Notes under the pieces: model-generated
The model's database searches: none
Told to the model about the DNA's origin: nothing
The model's input: only the letters and a program-made list of their open reading frames with translations
Source of the DNA: Thermoanaerobacterium sp. PSU-2
Lineage (GTDB): Bacteria > Bacillota > Thermoanaerobacteria > Thermoanaerobacterales > Thermoanaerobacteraceae
Length of the DNA stretch: 64,000 nucleotides
Assembly (NCBI RefSeq): GCF_002102475.1
Contig: NZ_MSQD01000002.1
Span: forward strand, 142,092 to 206,091
Reading direction: 5' to 3'
Made by a program: the position numbers and the translations under genes
Shown: positions 1 to 9,213 of the stretch, in pieces
Layout of the letters: every line of letters begins with the position of its first letter
How positions within the stretch are numbered: the first letter of the stretch is position 1

Positions 1-617
1 AATCCTTGAACGCTTTTAGATACAAAGTTTGTTATTCCGTTTATCTGCTGATTTGTCAATGTGACGCCGGGTTTTAATTGCAGCATAACTGCTGCTGTCG
101 AAGAATTGTCGCTATTAGACAGCACAAAATTACTCTGATCTGGTACGACTATATTCACTTTCGCGTCCTGTACACCATCTATTGTCTTCAATGTATTTTG
201 TATTTCATTTTGGACAAAATATATGTACTTCTCTCTTCTCTCTTGATCCGTAGTAGCTAATGAATTATTCATTGCATCGCTAAAGCTAAAACCATCTTGT
301 GGTATCCCTTCTGTTGCAAGTTGCATTCTCGCCTCATCTTTGTACTGGGCAGGCACTAATATTGTGCTGCCATCTCCTTCAATTTTATAGGGTATTTTCA
401 ATTCGTTTTTCAATTTGTCGACTACAGTACCTGCATCTTTTGTACTTAAACCAGAATACAAAACTTCGTAATTAGGCCTATTTAAAATGTACAGAAGCAG
501 TGCAATACTTCCTATTAATAATAATGCAATAATACCTATTTGAATTTTTTGCTTTTTATCAAACTTATTCCAAAAATTGTCTATCTGCTCACGTATGTTA
601 TTTATAAAAACGGGCAT
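1..617 (-). CDS. fliF: Flagellar M-ring protein FliF, N-terminal part (runs off the left edge)
   Basis: FliF forms the MS ring, the membrane base of the flagellar basal body. The open frame starts with ATG at 617 behind a GAGGTG ribosome site and continues past position 1, so about 205 residues are visible. A membrane segment lies near residues 26-45 (IGIIALLLIGSIALLLYIL). It is followed by the YscJ/FliF ring-building domain, with NYEVLYSGLSTKDA and the conserved region around LATEGIPQDGFSF. The gene follows fliE by about 24 bases in the usual flgB-flgC-fliE-fliF order. The C-terminal FliG-binding part lies outside the window. Confidence 0.95.
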   Translation of the reverse strand, partial: MPVFINNIREQIDNFWNKFDKKQKIQIGIIALLLIGSIALLLYILNRPNYEVLYSGLSTKDAGTVVDKLKNELKIPYKIEGDGSTILVPAQYKDEARMQLATEGIPQDGFSFSDAMNNSLATTDQERREKYIYFVQNEIQNTLKTIDGVQDAKVNIVVPDQSNFVLSNSDNSSTAAVMLQLKPGVTLTNQQINGITNFVSKSVQG

Positions 618-641
618 TAATTCACCTCATCTCAAAGCATT

Positions 642-929
642 TTAAACTGGCATTCTCATTATCTCCTGGTAGGCATCAAGTATCTTATTTTTAATCTGAA
701 TAGTAAGCTCCAATGCTATATCGGCTTTGGTAGCATCAATCATCACATTGTGTATATTATTGATGTCACCTGTTACTAACATTTGATCATCCTGCTGCGC
801 TTTAAGTTGCAAATTATTCACATCTGAAATAGCTGTTTTTAAAATATCTCCAAAAGAAGAAGCGTTACTTGTTGCGCTTGAAGTACCAACACTACCAACA
901 GCACTTATCTGGGAAATAGGATTTATCAT
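642..929 (-). CDS. fliE: Flagellar hook-basal body complex protein FliE
   Basis: FliE is the small adaptor joining the MS ring to the rod. The protein has 95 residues, normal for the family, and ends in the conserved helical region VMIDATKADIALELTIQIKNK followed by AYQEIMRMPV. The frame stays open upstream to 953, but that start lies inside flgC. The ATG at 929 has an AGGTGG site about six bases ahead and leaves a 10-base gap after flgC, so it is preferred. It is the third gene of the flagellar operon. No signal peptide is visible, as expected for a protein exported by the flagellar apparatus. Confidence 0.95.
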   Translation of the reverse strand: MINPISQISAVGSVGTSSATSNASSFGDILKTAISDVNNLQLKAQQDDQMLVTGDINNIHNVMIDATKADIALELTIQIKNKILDAYQEIMRMPV

Positions 930-939
930 AATCAACCAC

Positions 940-1389
940 CTAAGCCTTTCCAATTTCTAATGCTTTTTCTATCATGGATTTGGTTGAATTAACTGCAGTC
1001 ACATTGGCTTCATATGCCCTTGTAGCAGAGATCATATCAACCATTTCAGAAACGATGTTTACATTAGGATAATTAACGTATCCAGTGCTATCTGCATCAG
1101 GATTACCCGGATCATACACGCGGTTAAAAGGCGTCTTGTTGTCCTCCTCAATAGATACGACTTCAACACCATTTCCAACTGTTGATGAACCTCTTGCAGC
1201 ATTTAACATATCGCTAAAGCTATTTTGATTATCAATTTCTTTTAAAACCACAAGCTTCCTTCTATAAGGACCGCCATTAGACGTCCTCGTTGTATCTACA
1301 TTTGCGATGTTTTGAGAAATGACATCCATTCTAAGCCTCTCAGCCGTAAGGCCTGTAGCGCTTATATCAATAGAATTTAAAAATCCCAC
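940..1389 (-). CDS. flgC: Flagellar basal-body rod protein FlgC
   Basis: FlgC is a proximal rod subunit of the flagellum. At 149 residues it has the normal family length. The N-terminal rod signature is present ([25 protein letters not shown]), as is the C-terminal coiled segment [20 protein letters not shown], typical of rod and hook proteins. The start codon is GTG at 1387-1389, behind a GGAGGTAATTAAC site. The gene starts two bases after the flgB stop, so the two are surely co-transcribed and probably translationally coupled. Confidence 0.96.
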   Translation of the reverse strand: MGFLNSIDISATGLTAERLRMDVISQNIANVDTTRTSNGGPYRRKLVVLKEIDNQNSFSDMLNAARGSSTVGNGVEVVSIEEDNKTPFNRVYDPGNPDADSTGYVNYPNVNIVSEMVDMISATRAYEANVTAVNSTKSMIEKALEIGKA

Positions 1390-1391
1390 CG

Positions 1392-1802
1392 TTAATTACC
1401 TCCATCTTTTATCGCTGTAAGTAGAGAATTCAATTCACCACTGACTCTTTGATCCAACGCATCATAATAAAGCTGATTTTTTGCAAGATTCGACATTTCT
1501 ACATCAATATCAACATTATTGCCATCTAACCTCATAGATGTACTATTATCCTGAACAATTTGCGGTTCAATATTGTCTATGGATGTCGAATTAATAGGTA
1601 TATGATTTTTATCCGTAACAAAACCGGCTAATTTATTAGAATTTATAGCATCATTTAAAATGCTTTCAAAATTCACATCAGATCTTTTAAAACCTGGGGT
1701 ATCCACATTGGCTATATTATTCGATATGACTTCATTTCTAAGCTCTGAAGCATCTAAGGCTTTACTCATAAGATCTACTGTATTAAAGTTGATTCCCAGC
1801 AT
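1392..1802 (-). CDS. flgB: Flagellar basal-body rod protein FlgB
   Basis: FlgB is the first rod subunit and the first gene of this flagellar operon. The 136-residue protein begins with the rod signature ([26 protein letters not shown]) and ends with [17 protein letters not shown], both hallmarks of the family. ATG at 1802 is preceded by GGAGGAATATAA. As in Bacillus subtilis, the operon lies directly downstream of codY. Here a strong terminator (1990-2021) separates codY from flgB, so flgB should depend on its own promoter. Confidence 0.96.
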   Translation of the reverse strand: MLGINFNTVDLMSKALDASELRNEVISNNIANVDTPGFKRSDVNFESILNDAINSNKLAGFVTDKNHIPINSTSIDNIEPQIVQDNSTSMRLDGNNVDIDVEMSNLAKNQLYYDALDQRVSGELNSLLTAIKDGGN

Positions 1803-1832
1803 TTATATTCCTCCATTTCAATAATACTATTA

Positions 1833-1839
1833 TTCGACA
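1833..1839 (-). promoter_or_regulatory. Possible Spo0A box in the flgB leader
   Basis: TGTCGAA on the minus strand matches the core Spo0A-binding heptamer. It sits about 31 bases upstream of the flgB start and downstream of the candidate promoter, a position compatible with repression. A seven-base motif is expected several times by chance in a window this size, and one also occurs inside flgB, so support is weak. Confidence 0.25.
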
Positions 1840-1901
1840 TAAAATTGCATTTTCCTTCAAAAAATATTCAAAAAAGTAGATTATTTTGACATAAAAGCTA
1901 T

Positions 1902-1931
1902 GTTATAAATAATGAAAGAAATATATGTCAG
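1902..1931 (-). promoter_or_regulatory. Candidate sigma-A-type promoter for the flagellar operon
   Basis: Minus strand: -35 CTGACA (1926-1931), 18-base spacer, -10 TATAAC (1902-1907), each 5 of 6 to consensus. It lies in the 223-base gap between codY and flgB. A TTGACA at about 1948-1953 is a second possible -35 without a good -10. No clear sigma-D (flagellar) promoter was seen. Confidence 0.4.
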
Positions 1932-1989
1932 TATTTATCAAATTTTGTCAAAATATATTATATCACTGGATGATTTTAAAGACCATAAG

Positions 1990-2021
1990 AAAAAAGTCCT
2001 AAATTTACTTAGGACTTTTTT
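1990..2021 (-). terminator. Rho-independent terminator after codY
   Basis: Perfect 13-base stem (1990-2002 with 2009-2021, core AGTCCTAA/TTAGGACT) and a 6-base loop, ending in a run of six T on the minus strand. It begins about five bases after the codY stop. It insulates the hslVU-codY group from the flagellar operon. Confidence 0.9.
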
Positions 2022-2025
2022 CGCA

Positions 2026-2784
2026 TTATCTTTTTAATTTTTTAAGCTCATCTATAAGTTTATCATTCAAAATTTTTATGTGGGTTCCTTTCATTCCTAA
2101 CGATCTGGATTCAATAACACCAGCACTTTCAAATTTTCTCAAAGCATTAACAATCACAGACCTTGTTATCCCGACTTTATCGGCAATCTTGCTGGCTACA
2201 AGCAAACCTTCGTTTCCATCCAACTCTTCAAATATGTGAATCACAGCTTCTAATTCTGAATAAGATAATGTTGCCAAAGCCATCTGTACTACTGTGCGTT
2301 TCCTTTCATCTTCCTCCATTTCATAATTCTTAGATCTTAATATTTCTAATCCTATGACTGTTGCACCGTATTCAGCTAAAATAATATCATCATCAGTAAA
2401 TTTATCTCCTACTCTTAAAAGCATTAAGGTGCCCAGTCTATTTCCTCCACCAAAAACAGGAACTATAGTTTCAAAAACATCGCCTTTTTTTATAAGCATG
2501 GCTTTGCTTTCTTTAGTCAAATTTACAGACGTTTCTGCTATCTTTAAAAGCTCATCATTAAAATCTTCTGAAAGCTGCATCCCTTTGACTATCGATTCAT
2601 CTATATCTCCCACAAATTTCTCCATATTTTTCCCTAAGAGCTTGCCTCTCCTGCTTACTATAAAGACATCGCAGTTGATAACATCCTTCAGTATCTCAGA
2701 CAATTCATTAAAATCAACTGGCTGAACACCTGTCTTTTGAAGTACCTTATTTACCTTTCTAATTTTCTCTAATAGTATCCCCAT
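2026..2784 (-). CDS. codY: GTP- and branched-chain-amino-acid-sensing transcriptional repressor CodY
   Basis: CodY is the global nutritional regulator of low-GC Gram-positives. Family knowledge: an N-terminal GAF domain binds Ile, Leu and Val, and a C-terminal winged helix binds DNA. The winged helix is very well conserved here ([20 protein letters not shown], then [19 protein letters not shown], about residues 195-240). The 252-residue protein starts at ATG 2784 behind AGGAGGATAATA. The frame extends further upstream into hslU, but that extension has no support. It is the last gene of the hslV-hslU-codY group, 13 bases after hslU, and ends at a strong terminator. Confidence 0.96.
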   Translation of the reverse strand: MGILLEKIRKVNKVLQKTGVQPVDFNELSEILKDVINCDVFIVSRRGKLLGKNMEKFVGDIDESIVKGMQLSEDFNDELLKIAETSVNLTKESKAMLIKKGDVFETIVPVFGGGNRLGTLMLLRVGDKFTDDDIILAEYGATVIGLEILRSKNYEMEEDERKRTVVQMALATLSYSELEAVIHIFEELDGNEGLLVASKIADKVGITRSVIVNALRKFESAGVIESRSLGMKGTHIKILNDKLIDELKKLKR

Positions 2785-2797
2785 TATTATCCTCCTC

Positions 2798-4180
2798 TTA
2801 AAGTATGTATTTGTTAACATCAAATTTGCTTAAATTATCTTTTAGCTGTTCATTGATATAATTCTTATCGATAATCACTTTGCCACCAGTTATGTCAGGA
2901 GCTTCAAACGATAGCTTTTCAAAAAGCTTCTCCATTACCGTGTGTAACCGTCTTGCACCTATATCTTCAGATTGTTGATTTATTATATAAGCAATTTCTG
3001 CAATCCTATCTATTCCATCATCTGTGTATTCAACTTCTACCCCTTCAGTGCTCAGTAATGCCGCATACTGTTTTGTCAGTGCATTTTTAGGCTCCTTCAA
3101 AATCCTTATGAAATCTTCTTTAGTTAGAGGTTTAAGCTCCACTCTTACAGGAAATCTTCCTTGTAGCTCAGGAATTAAGTCACTTACCTTAGACACATTA
3201 AATGCACCTGCAGCTATAAAAAGAATGTAATCCGTTTTAACAGGACCGTATTTTGTCATAACCGTGCTGCCTTCCACTATAGGCAATATATCCCTTTGAA
3301 CTCCTTCTCTAGATACATCTGGACCATTAGTGTATCCGCTTCCAGCAATTTTGTCAATTTCATCTATAAAGATTATTCCATCTTGTTCTGTTCTCCTGAT
3401 GGCCTCATCGATAACTTCATCCATATCAATCAAACTTTGGGCTTCTTCAGATTCTAAAATTTTCTTCGCTTCACCTATAGGAACTTTTTTATACTTCTTT
3501 TTTTTAGGTAAAATATCAGCAAACATATCCTGCAAATTGATATTCATTTCTTCTGCACCTATATTTGAATACATTTCTAAGATAGGTGAGGAAGAATCTG
3601 TTATCTCAATCTCAATTATCCTATCGTTTAATTCTCCGCTTCTAATTTTTTCTCTTAATTGCTCTTTTTGCATTCTTATTTCTTGCCCATCATCATCGTG
3701 AGTATCCTCATCGCCTTGTGCATTAAACAAAAACTCAAACGGATTTTTCTGTCTTTTGCTTTTTCTGCCATTTATCAAGTAATCTAATATTCTCTCTTCT
3801 GCAAGCTCTTTTGCCCTTAACATGACATTTTGCATCTTCTCCTGCTTAACCATCCGAATGGCCGACTCAAGCAGATCTCGTATCATCGACTCTACATCTC
3901 GTCCAACATAACCGACTTCTGTAAACTTAGTAGCCTCAACTTTAACAAAAGGAGCTTCGATAAGTTTTGCAATTCTTCGTGCTATTTCCGTTTTTCCTAC
4001 GCCTGTAGGTCCAATCATCAAAATATTTTTAGGCGTTATTTCATCCTTTATTTCATCTGGTAGCAAATTTCTGCGATATCTATTCCTAAGTGCTACAGCC
4101 ACAGATCTTTTTGCTAAATCTTGACCAACTATATATTTATCAAGTGCATCGACAATTTCTTTTGGAGTATAATTCTTCAT
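2798..4180 (-). CDS. hslU: ATP-dependent protease ATPase subunit HslU (ClpY)
   Basis: HslU is the AAA+ unfoldase that feeds substrates to the HslV peptidase. The 460-residue protein shows Walker A GPTGVGKT (57-64), pore loop GYVG (90-93), the variable I domain (about 110-240), Walker B IIFIDEID (269-276), GRFPVRVEL (341-349) and sensor-2 region [14 protein letters not shown] (405-418). It ends in NKYIL, like the conserved tail that inserts into HslV. The gene starts 13 bases after hslV behind AAGGAGGG. All catalytic elements are intact. Confidence 0.97.
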   Translation of the reverse strand: MKNYTPKEIVDALDKYIVGQDLAKRSVAVALRNRYRRNLLPDEIKDEITPKNILMIGPTGVGKTEIARRIAKLIEAPFVKVEATKFTEVGYVGRDVESMIRDLLESAIRMVKQEKMQNVMLRAKELAEERILDYLINGRKSKRQKNPFEFLFNAQGDEDTHDDDGQEIRMQKEQLREKIRSGELNDRIIEIEITDSSSPILEMYSNIGAEEMNINLQDMFADILPKKKKYKKVPIGEAKKILESEEAQSLIDMDEVIDEAIRRTEQDGIIFIDEIDKIAGSGYTNGPDVSREGVQRDILPIVEGSTVMTKYGPVKTDYILFIAAGAFNVSKVSDLIPELQGRFPVRVELKPLTKEDFIRILKEPKNALTKQYAALLSTEGVEVEYTDDGIDRIAEIAYIINQQSEDIGARRLHTVMEKLFEKLSFEAPDITGGKVIIDKNYINEQLKDNLSKFDVNKYIL

Positions 4181-4193
4181 GCTAAGTCCCTCC

Positions 4194-4724
4194 TTACAAG
4201 CTTTCTACTGTTATATGATCGTTTGTATATACGCAAATTTGAGATGCAATCTCAAGGGACTTTCTCGCGATTTCATCTACCGGCAAATCTGTATTGTACC
4301 TTAGGGCAAGTGCTGCCGACATTGCAAAATTTCCACCGGAACCAATCGCAATTACATCGTTATCTGGCTCAATCACTTCGCCATTGCCAGAAATGACTAA
4401 GGTGACATTTTTATCTGCTGCAATTAAAAGTGCCTCTAACTTTTTTAGAATTTTGTCTTTTCTCCATTCCTGTGCAAGCTCAACAGCAGCTCTTTTTAAA
4501 TTTCCACCATATTGCTCTAACTTTTCTTCAAACATTTCAGATAAAGTAAATGCATCAGCTACTGATCCAGCGAAACCAATCAACACCTCATCATTGTACA
4601 ACCTTCTGATCTTCTTAGCTCCGTGTTTTAAAATTGTATTTTCACCAAATGTTACTTGCCCATCACCAGCCATTGAAACTTTATTGCCGCGTCTTACGGC
4701 AACTATAGTAGTACCTTTAAACAA
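4194..4724 (-). CDS. hslV: ATP-dependent protease peptidase subunit HslV (ClpQ)
   Basis: HslV is the proteasome-like threonine peptidase of the HslUV complex. The catalytic Thr must become N-terminal, and the expected TTIVAVRRG motif is present, followed by [10 protein letters not shown] place the start at TTG 4724, giving MFKG-TTIV and 176 residues. It has a GGGGGGTGAAAG site just upstream. The longer ATG start at 4760 would add a 12-residue leader with no ribosome site. The short leader resembles that of Bacillus ClpQ, where a Ser can act instead of Thr. Here a Thr is present. hslU follows 13 bases downstream. Confidence 0.93.
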   Translation of the reverse strand: MFKGTTIVAVRRGNKVSMAGDGQVTFGENTILKHGAKKIRRLYNDEVLIGFAGSVADAFTLSEMFEEKLEQYGGNLKRAAVELAQEWRKDKILKKLEALLIAADKNVTLVISGNGEVIEPDNDVIAIGSGGNFAMSAALALRYNTDLPVDEIARKSLEIASQICVYTNDHITVESL

Positions 4725-4750
4725 ACTTTCACCCCCCAAAAAACAATATA

Positions 4751-4779
4751 ATATTAACACAAAATTTATAACATTTCAA
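4751..4779 (-). promoter_or_regulatory. Candidate promoter for hslV-hslU-codY
   Basis: Minus strand: -35 TTGAAA (4774-4779, 5 of 6), 17-base spacer, -10 TAATAT (4751-4756, 4 of 6), about 30 bases upstream of the TTG start of hslV. The topA-hslV gap is very AT-rich, so chance matches are likely. No clear terminator for topA was found there. Confidence 0.4.
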
Positions 4780-4809
4780 TAATATTTCAAAATTTTTTAT
4801 ATATTTAAA

Positions 4810-6867
4810 TTACTTTACATAATCACAATTACTGCATTTGATAATCTTTCGCCCTTTTGAATACTTCTCAACAAGCAAGGCCCCACATTTGGGACATGTT
4901 TCTGATATAGGTCTATCCCAAAACATAGTGCCACAATTGGAGGAATTTTCACATGCGTAATAAATCTTACCTTTTTTGCTTTTCTTGATGATTATTTTGC
5001 CTCCACATTTAGGACATGTAACACCAATTTCTTCGTACAATGGTTTAGTATTTTTACACTCTGGAAATCCCGGACAAGCTAAAAATTTACCATAACGGCC
5101 GTATTTTATAACCATATTTCTGCCGCAGAATTCGCATTTAATATCAGTTTCTTCATCTTTTATTTCAATATCTTTCATTTGTTCTTCTGCTATCTTTAGT
5201 GAATCATTAAAACCATTGTAAAATTCATCGATGACATCACACCACTTTTCAATTCCTTCTTCTATTCTGTCCAGTTGCTCCTCCATTTGAGCTGTAAATT
5301 TTACATCTACTATGTCTGGAAAGAACTCTTTCATTACATCTGTTACAATGAATCCCAATTCCGTAGGTTTAAGATTTTTCTTTTCTTTTATCACATATCC
5401 TCGCTCTAACAATGTAGATATTATAGGAGCGTAAGTGCTTGGCCTTCCTATACCTTTTTCTTCAAGCTCTTTTATCAGTGTAGCTTCAGTATATCTTGCA
5501 GGTGGCTGCGTAAAATGCTGCTCTGGCTTTAGTTCTTTTAATTTCAAAAAATCTCCGCTATTAAGCATTGGAAGCATCTTATCTTCATTTTCATTTTCCT
5601 CATCATCTGTGTAAACCGCCATAAAACCAGCAAACTTAATTTTAGAGCCACTTGCCTTAAACACATAATTTTTATTAATAATATCAACATTCATCGTATC
5701 ATATAAGGCCGGTGACATTTGACTTGCCAAAAATCTGCTCCAAATCAATTTATACAATTTATATTGATCTGGCTTTAAGGAATCCTTAATTTTTTCAGGG
5801 TCTAAATCTATATATGTAGGTCTTATAGCTTCATGAGCATCTTGAACATTCCCTCCCTTTTTTGAATATGTAGCATTTGGATTTGCATATTCCTTTCCGT
5901 ATTTCCGCAATATATACTCATAGGCTGCTTTTTTAGCTTCATCTGAAACTCTTGTCGAGTCTGTTCTCATGTAAGTTATTAATCCGAGGCTGCCTTCACC
6001 TTTTATTTCTACACCTTCATAAAGTTGCTGTGCAATCATCATGGTCTTTTTCGCAGTAAAACCCAATGTTTTTGAGGCTTCTTGTTGCATTGTGCTTGTT
6101 ATGAAAGGAGGCGAAGGATTTCTCTTTTTCGTACCTATTTTAACATTTTCTACTACATAATCGTCTGTCAAATCTTCTACTATTTTATTTACATCATTCT
6201 CATTTTTTAACTCTACTTTTCCATCTTTTGTACCATAAAATTTTGCTTCAAAAGACTGTGACTTTTTTTCTTTATACAAATACGCCGATATGCTCCAGTA
6301 CTCCTCCGGTTTAAAATCCTCAATTTCCTTTTCTCTATCACAAATCAATCTTGTTGCTACTGATTGAACTCTACCTGCACTCAAGCCTCTCTTTATTTTT
6401 TTCCAGAGCAAAGGACTTATATTATAACCTACAAGTCTATCTAAAATTCGCCTAGCCTGCTGTGCGTCAACCAAATTCATATCTATCTTCCTTGGATTTT
6501 TAATGGCATTCTGAATGGCATTTTTTGTTATCTCATGGAACTCTATCCTGCATTTTTCATTAATATCAATATTCAATAAACTTGCCAAATGCCATGATAT
6601 AGCTTCCCCTTCCCTATCCGGGTCCGTTGCAAGGTAAATTTTCGATGCATTTTTTGCCTCTTTTTTTAACTTCTCGATTATCGGTCCTTTTCCACGAATC
6701 GTTATGTATTTTGGTTCAAAATTTTTTTCAATATCTATCCCAAGCTGACTTTTAGGCAAATCCCTTATATGCCCCATAGATGCTTCGACCTTATAATTTT
6801 TGCCTAAATATTTATGTATTGTTTTAGCCTTAGAAGGCGATTCTACTATTACCAAAGATTTTTCCAT
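4810..6867 (-). CDS. topA: DNA topoisomerase I (type IA)
   Basis: TopA relaxes negative supercoils by a single-strand break through a 5'-phosphotyrosine. The 685-residue protein has a TOPRIM domain with VIVESPSKAKTI and the metal-binding TDPDREGE (81-88), and the active-site Tyr299 in GLITYMRTDSTR. Three C-terminal four-cysteine zinc ribbons lie at about 578-604, 618-645 and 658-681. The gene follows dprA by 44 bases. In Bacillus, trmFO and xerC lie between topA and hslV. Here hslV is adjacent, so those two genes are elsewhere or missing. Confidence 0.97.
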   Translation of the reverse strand: MEKSLVIVESPSKAKTIHKYLGKNYKVEASMGHIRDLPKSQLGIDIEKNFEPKYITIRGKGPIIEKLKKEAKNASKIYLATDPDREGEAISWHLASLLNIDINEKCRIEFHEITKNAIQNAIKNPRKIDMNLVDAQQARRILDRLVGYNISPLLWKKIKRGLSAGRVQSVATRLICDREKEIEDFKPEEYWSISAYLYKEKKSQSFEAKFYGTKDGKVELKNENDVNKIVEDLTDDYVVENVKIGTKKRNPSPPFITSTMQQEASKTLGFTAKKTMMIAQQLYEGVEIKGEGSLGLITYMRTDSTRVSDEAKKAAYEYILRKYGKEYANPNATYSKKGGNVQDAHEAIRPTYIDLDPEKIKDSLKPDQYKLYKLIWSRFLASQMSPALYDTMNVDIINKNYVFKASGSKIKFAGFMAVYTDDEENENEDKMLPMLNSGDFLKLKELKPEQHFTQPPARYTEATLIKELEEKGIGRPSTYAPIISTLLERGYVIKEKKNLKPTELGFIVTDVMKEFFPDIVDVKFTAQMEEQLDRIEEGIEKWCDVIDEFYNGFNDSLKIAEEQMKDIEIKDEETDIKCEFCGRNMVIKYGRYGKFLACPGFPECKNTKPLYEEIGVTCPKCGGKIIIKKSKKGKIYYACENSSNCGTMFWDRPISETCPKCGALLVEKYSKGRKIIKCSNCDYVK

Positions 6868-6911
6868 TTTGATACCTCCAAAACAATTATTAATTATATC
6901 AAATTGTCTTA

Positions 6912-8000
6912 TTAATTAAAACTCTTTTCATATTTATTTCCAGGTAACCTGACAATAAGCCCTTTAATCGTCAGTGATGATAAAAGATAATTGACTTTAG
7001 ATATAGGAAATTTAGTTATCTCCACAATTTCTTCTATATCTCTCGGGCATTCTGATATTATAGCGTACAGTTTTTGTTCTTCACTGCTTAGTGTATTTAC
7101 GAATCGCTCATTTATTCTTGTTTTTATATCTTCTCTAAAATTATACTCATCAAGTATATCGCTGACACTTGCGACTAACTTTGCACCTTGCTTTATTAGT
7201 CCGTTTGTGCCTTGGCTGTAAGCACTTGTAATAATACCTGGAACAGCAAAAACATCTCTTCCCTGTTCCAATGCAAATTTAGCAGTAATCAAAGAACCGC
7301 TTTTAACACCCGCCTCGACAACTAATACGCCTAGTGACAAGCCGCTTATTATCCTGTTTCTAGCAGGAAAATTGCCAGCTACAGGAAGATAATCAAGCGG
7401 ATATTCAGATACAACAGCACCTTTAGAAATTATTTCTTCCATCAATTTTTTATTTTCTTCAGGATATGCTATATTTACCCCGCACCCAAGTACTGCAATT
7501 GTCCTTCCTCCAGCTTTTATAGCGCCTTTATGAGCTTGACTGTCGATTCCTCTAGCCATTCCACTTATTATAGTAAACCCATGCTTCGATAATTCGTATG
7601 AAAATTTTTCAGACATCGATTTGCCGTACGATGTAGCATTTCTTGAACCAACTATGGCAATTGACATATCATCAGATTCAGTAATATTACCTTTTACATA
7701 TAAAACTGGAGGCGCATCGTATATTTCTCGAAGTAGCTTTGGGTATTCATCATCATCTATCAATAGAACTTTTACTTTTTCTTTATGTAGCCTTTCTGCG
7801 TATTTGTACGGTTCAATTTTTTTCGCTTCTATTATACTGTTTAAAATTCTTCCATTACTAACCACTTGTTTTATATCTTCCAAGCTTGACTTATATACAT
7901 TTTCTGCATTTCCAAAGTAATCCACAAGTTTTTTAAAAGTCTTTGAACCTACGCCATTAATTGAACTAAGCCAAACAGAAAATACTTTATTCCTATCCAT
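6912..8000 (-). CDS. dprA: DNA-processing protein DprA (Smf)
   Basis: DprA binds incoming single-stranded DNA during transformation and loads RecA. The 362-residue protein contains an N-terminal helix-hairpin-helix region (SSINGVGSKTFKKLVDYFG) and the Rossmann-like DprA core with IAIVGSRNATSYGK, SGMARGIDSQAH and PARNRIISGLS. A C-terminal winged-helix domain (about 295-355) follows. It sits immediately upstream of topA, as in many Firmicutes. Its presence, with comM nearby, is consistent with natural competence, but both genes are also widespread in bacteria not known to be competent. Confidence 0.95.
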   Translation of the reverse strand: MDRNKVFSVWLSSINGVGSKTFKKLVDYFGNAENVYKSSLEDIKQVVSNGRILNSIIEAKKIEPYKYAERLHKEKVKVLLIDDDEYPKLLREIYDAPPVLYVKGNITESDDMSIAIVGSRNATSYGKSMSEKFSYELSKHGFTIISGMARGIDSQAHKGAIKAGGRTIAVLGCGVNIAYPEENKKLMEEIISKGAVVSEYPLDYLPVAGNFPARNRIISGLSLGVLVVEAGVKSGSLITAKFALEQGRDVFAVPGIITSAYSQGTNGLIKQGAKLVASVSDILDEYNFREDIKTRINERFVNTLSSEEQKLYAIISECPRDIEEIVEITKFPISKVNYLLSSLTIKGLIVRLPGNKYEKSFN

Positions 8001-8081
8001 TATTGCACCTCAAATATATATTTAAACATTATCATTATAATAATAAAAAATAAAAAATAAAAGCAGGTATTTTATATATTT

Positions 8082-8088
8082 TTGTCGA
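8082..8088 (+). promoter_or_regulatory. Possible Spo0A box upstream of rnhB
   Basis: TGTCGAA preceded by a run of T (TTTTTGTCGAATAA) fits the extended Spo0A-box consensus. It lies 24 bases upstream of the rnhB ATG in the dprA/rnhB divergent gap. The motif is short and no good -10/-35 pair was seen next to it. A chance match is quite possible. Confidence 0.25.
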
Positions 8089-8111
8089 ATAAGTATAAGT
8101 TGGGTGATAAA

Positions 8112-8840
8112 ATGGTGAAACAATTTTTTACGATAAAAAGTTTAAAAGAGCACATATACAACTATGGATTCGAAATAGAAGGATGCAAGATAAGCAGTAA
8201 TGCTTTAAGATGGCTTGAAAAAGAAAAAAATAGATTAAATAACTTAATGAAATACGAAAATGAACTTTACAATTTAGATTATAAGTTGATTGGAGGAATT
8301 GACGAAGTAGGGCGAGGACCTTTAGCAGGTCCTGTCGTTGCAGGATGTGTCATACTTCCAAAGCAATCATTTATTCCAGATATTGATGATTCAAAAAAAT
8401 TAAGCGAGTCAAAAAGAGAACTATTGTCTGAAATAATTAAAAAAAAAGCTATTGCATATGGCATTGGCATAATAGATAATGAACACATTGACAGAATAAA
8501 CATACTAAACTCCACTTATGAAGCCATGAAAGTGGCGATTTCTAATCTTAATATTAAAGCTGATTTTTTGCTGGTAGACGCAATATCAATACCAGACATT
8601 GATATTGCACAAATGCCTATAATAAAAGGTGACGCAAAAAGCATCTCGATTGCAGCTGCATCTATAGTAGCTAAAGTTACAAGGGATAACATAATGAGAA
8701 AATACGATGAAATGTATCCACAGTATGGGTTTTGCAAAAACAAAGGTTATGGCACAAAAGAACACATAGAAGCTATAAAGAAATACGGGCCATGCCCAAT
8801 ACATAGAAAAACCTTTTTAAAAAGTATATTAGGTGATTGA
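8112..8840 (+). CDS. rnhB: Ribonuclease HII
   Basis: RNase HII cleaves RNA in RNA-DNA hybrids and at single embedded ribonucleotides. The domain begins with GGIDEVGRGPLAGPVVAG, carrying two acidic catalytic residues. Further acidic sites lie in FLLVDA and in the VTRDNIM region. GYGTKEH and HRKTF near the end are typical. The preceding 70-residue helical N-terminal extension is usual in Bacillus-type RnhB. ATG 8112 follows GGGTGATAAA. A TTG at 8082 is also in frame but overlaps a possible regulatory site. This gene and yraN are inverted relative to the neighbouring blocks. Confidence 0.95.
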   Translation: MVKQFFTIKSLKEHIYNYGFEIEGCKISSNALRWLEKEKNRLNNLMKYENELYNLDYKLIGGIDEVGRGPLAGPVVAGCVILPKQSFIPDIDDSKKLSESKRELLSEIIKKKAIAYGIGIIDNEHIDRINILNSTYEAMKVAISNLNIKADFLLVDAISIPDIDIAQMPIIKGDAKSISIAAASIVAKVTRDNIMRKYDEMYPQYGFCKNKGYGTKEHIEAIKKYGPCPIHRKTFLKSILGD

Positions 8841-8844
8841 TTAC

Positions 8845-9213
8845 ATGAATAATAAAATATTAGGTAATTTGGGAGAAACAATTGCAGAAAATTATTTAAA
8901 AAAATCCGGTTATAATATTGTCTGCAAAAATTTTAGATGCTCTATCGGAGAAATAGATATAATAGCGTTAAATAAAGATAGCCTGATTTTTGTTGAAGTT
9001 AAAACAAGGACTTCAACTAAATTCGGCTATCCCAAGGAAGCGGTAACGTACCATAAAAAAAGCAAAATCATTAAAGTCGCGGAAACTTTTTTGGCATTTA
9101 ACGAAAAATATACAAATCATATTTTTAGATTTGATGTAATTGAGATATTAGTAGATCCAAAAACATTTAAGCTTAACAATATAAATCACATAAAAGACGC
9201 ATTTACGCTTTAG
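8845..9213 (+). CDS. yraN: UPF0102 family endonuclease-like protein YraN
   Basis: This small protein belongs to the UPF0102 group, which has a restriction-endonuclease-like fold and no settled function. In this 122-residue copy the characteristic core is clear: LGETIAENYLKKSGY, then GEIDIIALNKDSLIFVEVK, where the Asp and Glu-x-Lys pattern resembles a PD-(D/E)XK nuclease site. ATG 8845 is preceded by AGGTGAT, which overlaps the rnhB stop, so the two are co-translated. Its 3' end overlaps the converging trpS gene by 11 bases. Confidence 0.9.
   Translation: MNNKILGNLGETIAENYLKKSGYNIVCKNFRCSIGEIDIIALNKDSLIFVEVKTRTSTKFGYPKEAVTYHKKSKIIKVAETFLAFNEKYTNHIFRFDVIEILVDPKTFKLNNINHIKDAFTL

Noticed and set aside
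78..260. 60-codon plus-strand frame at the left edge
   Set aside because: It lies opposite the fliF frame, which is clearly conserved. Its protein is rich in Cys, Tyr and Ile without any recognisable pattern.
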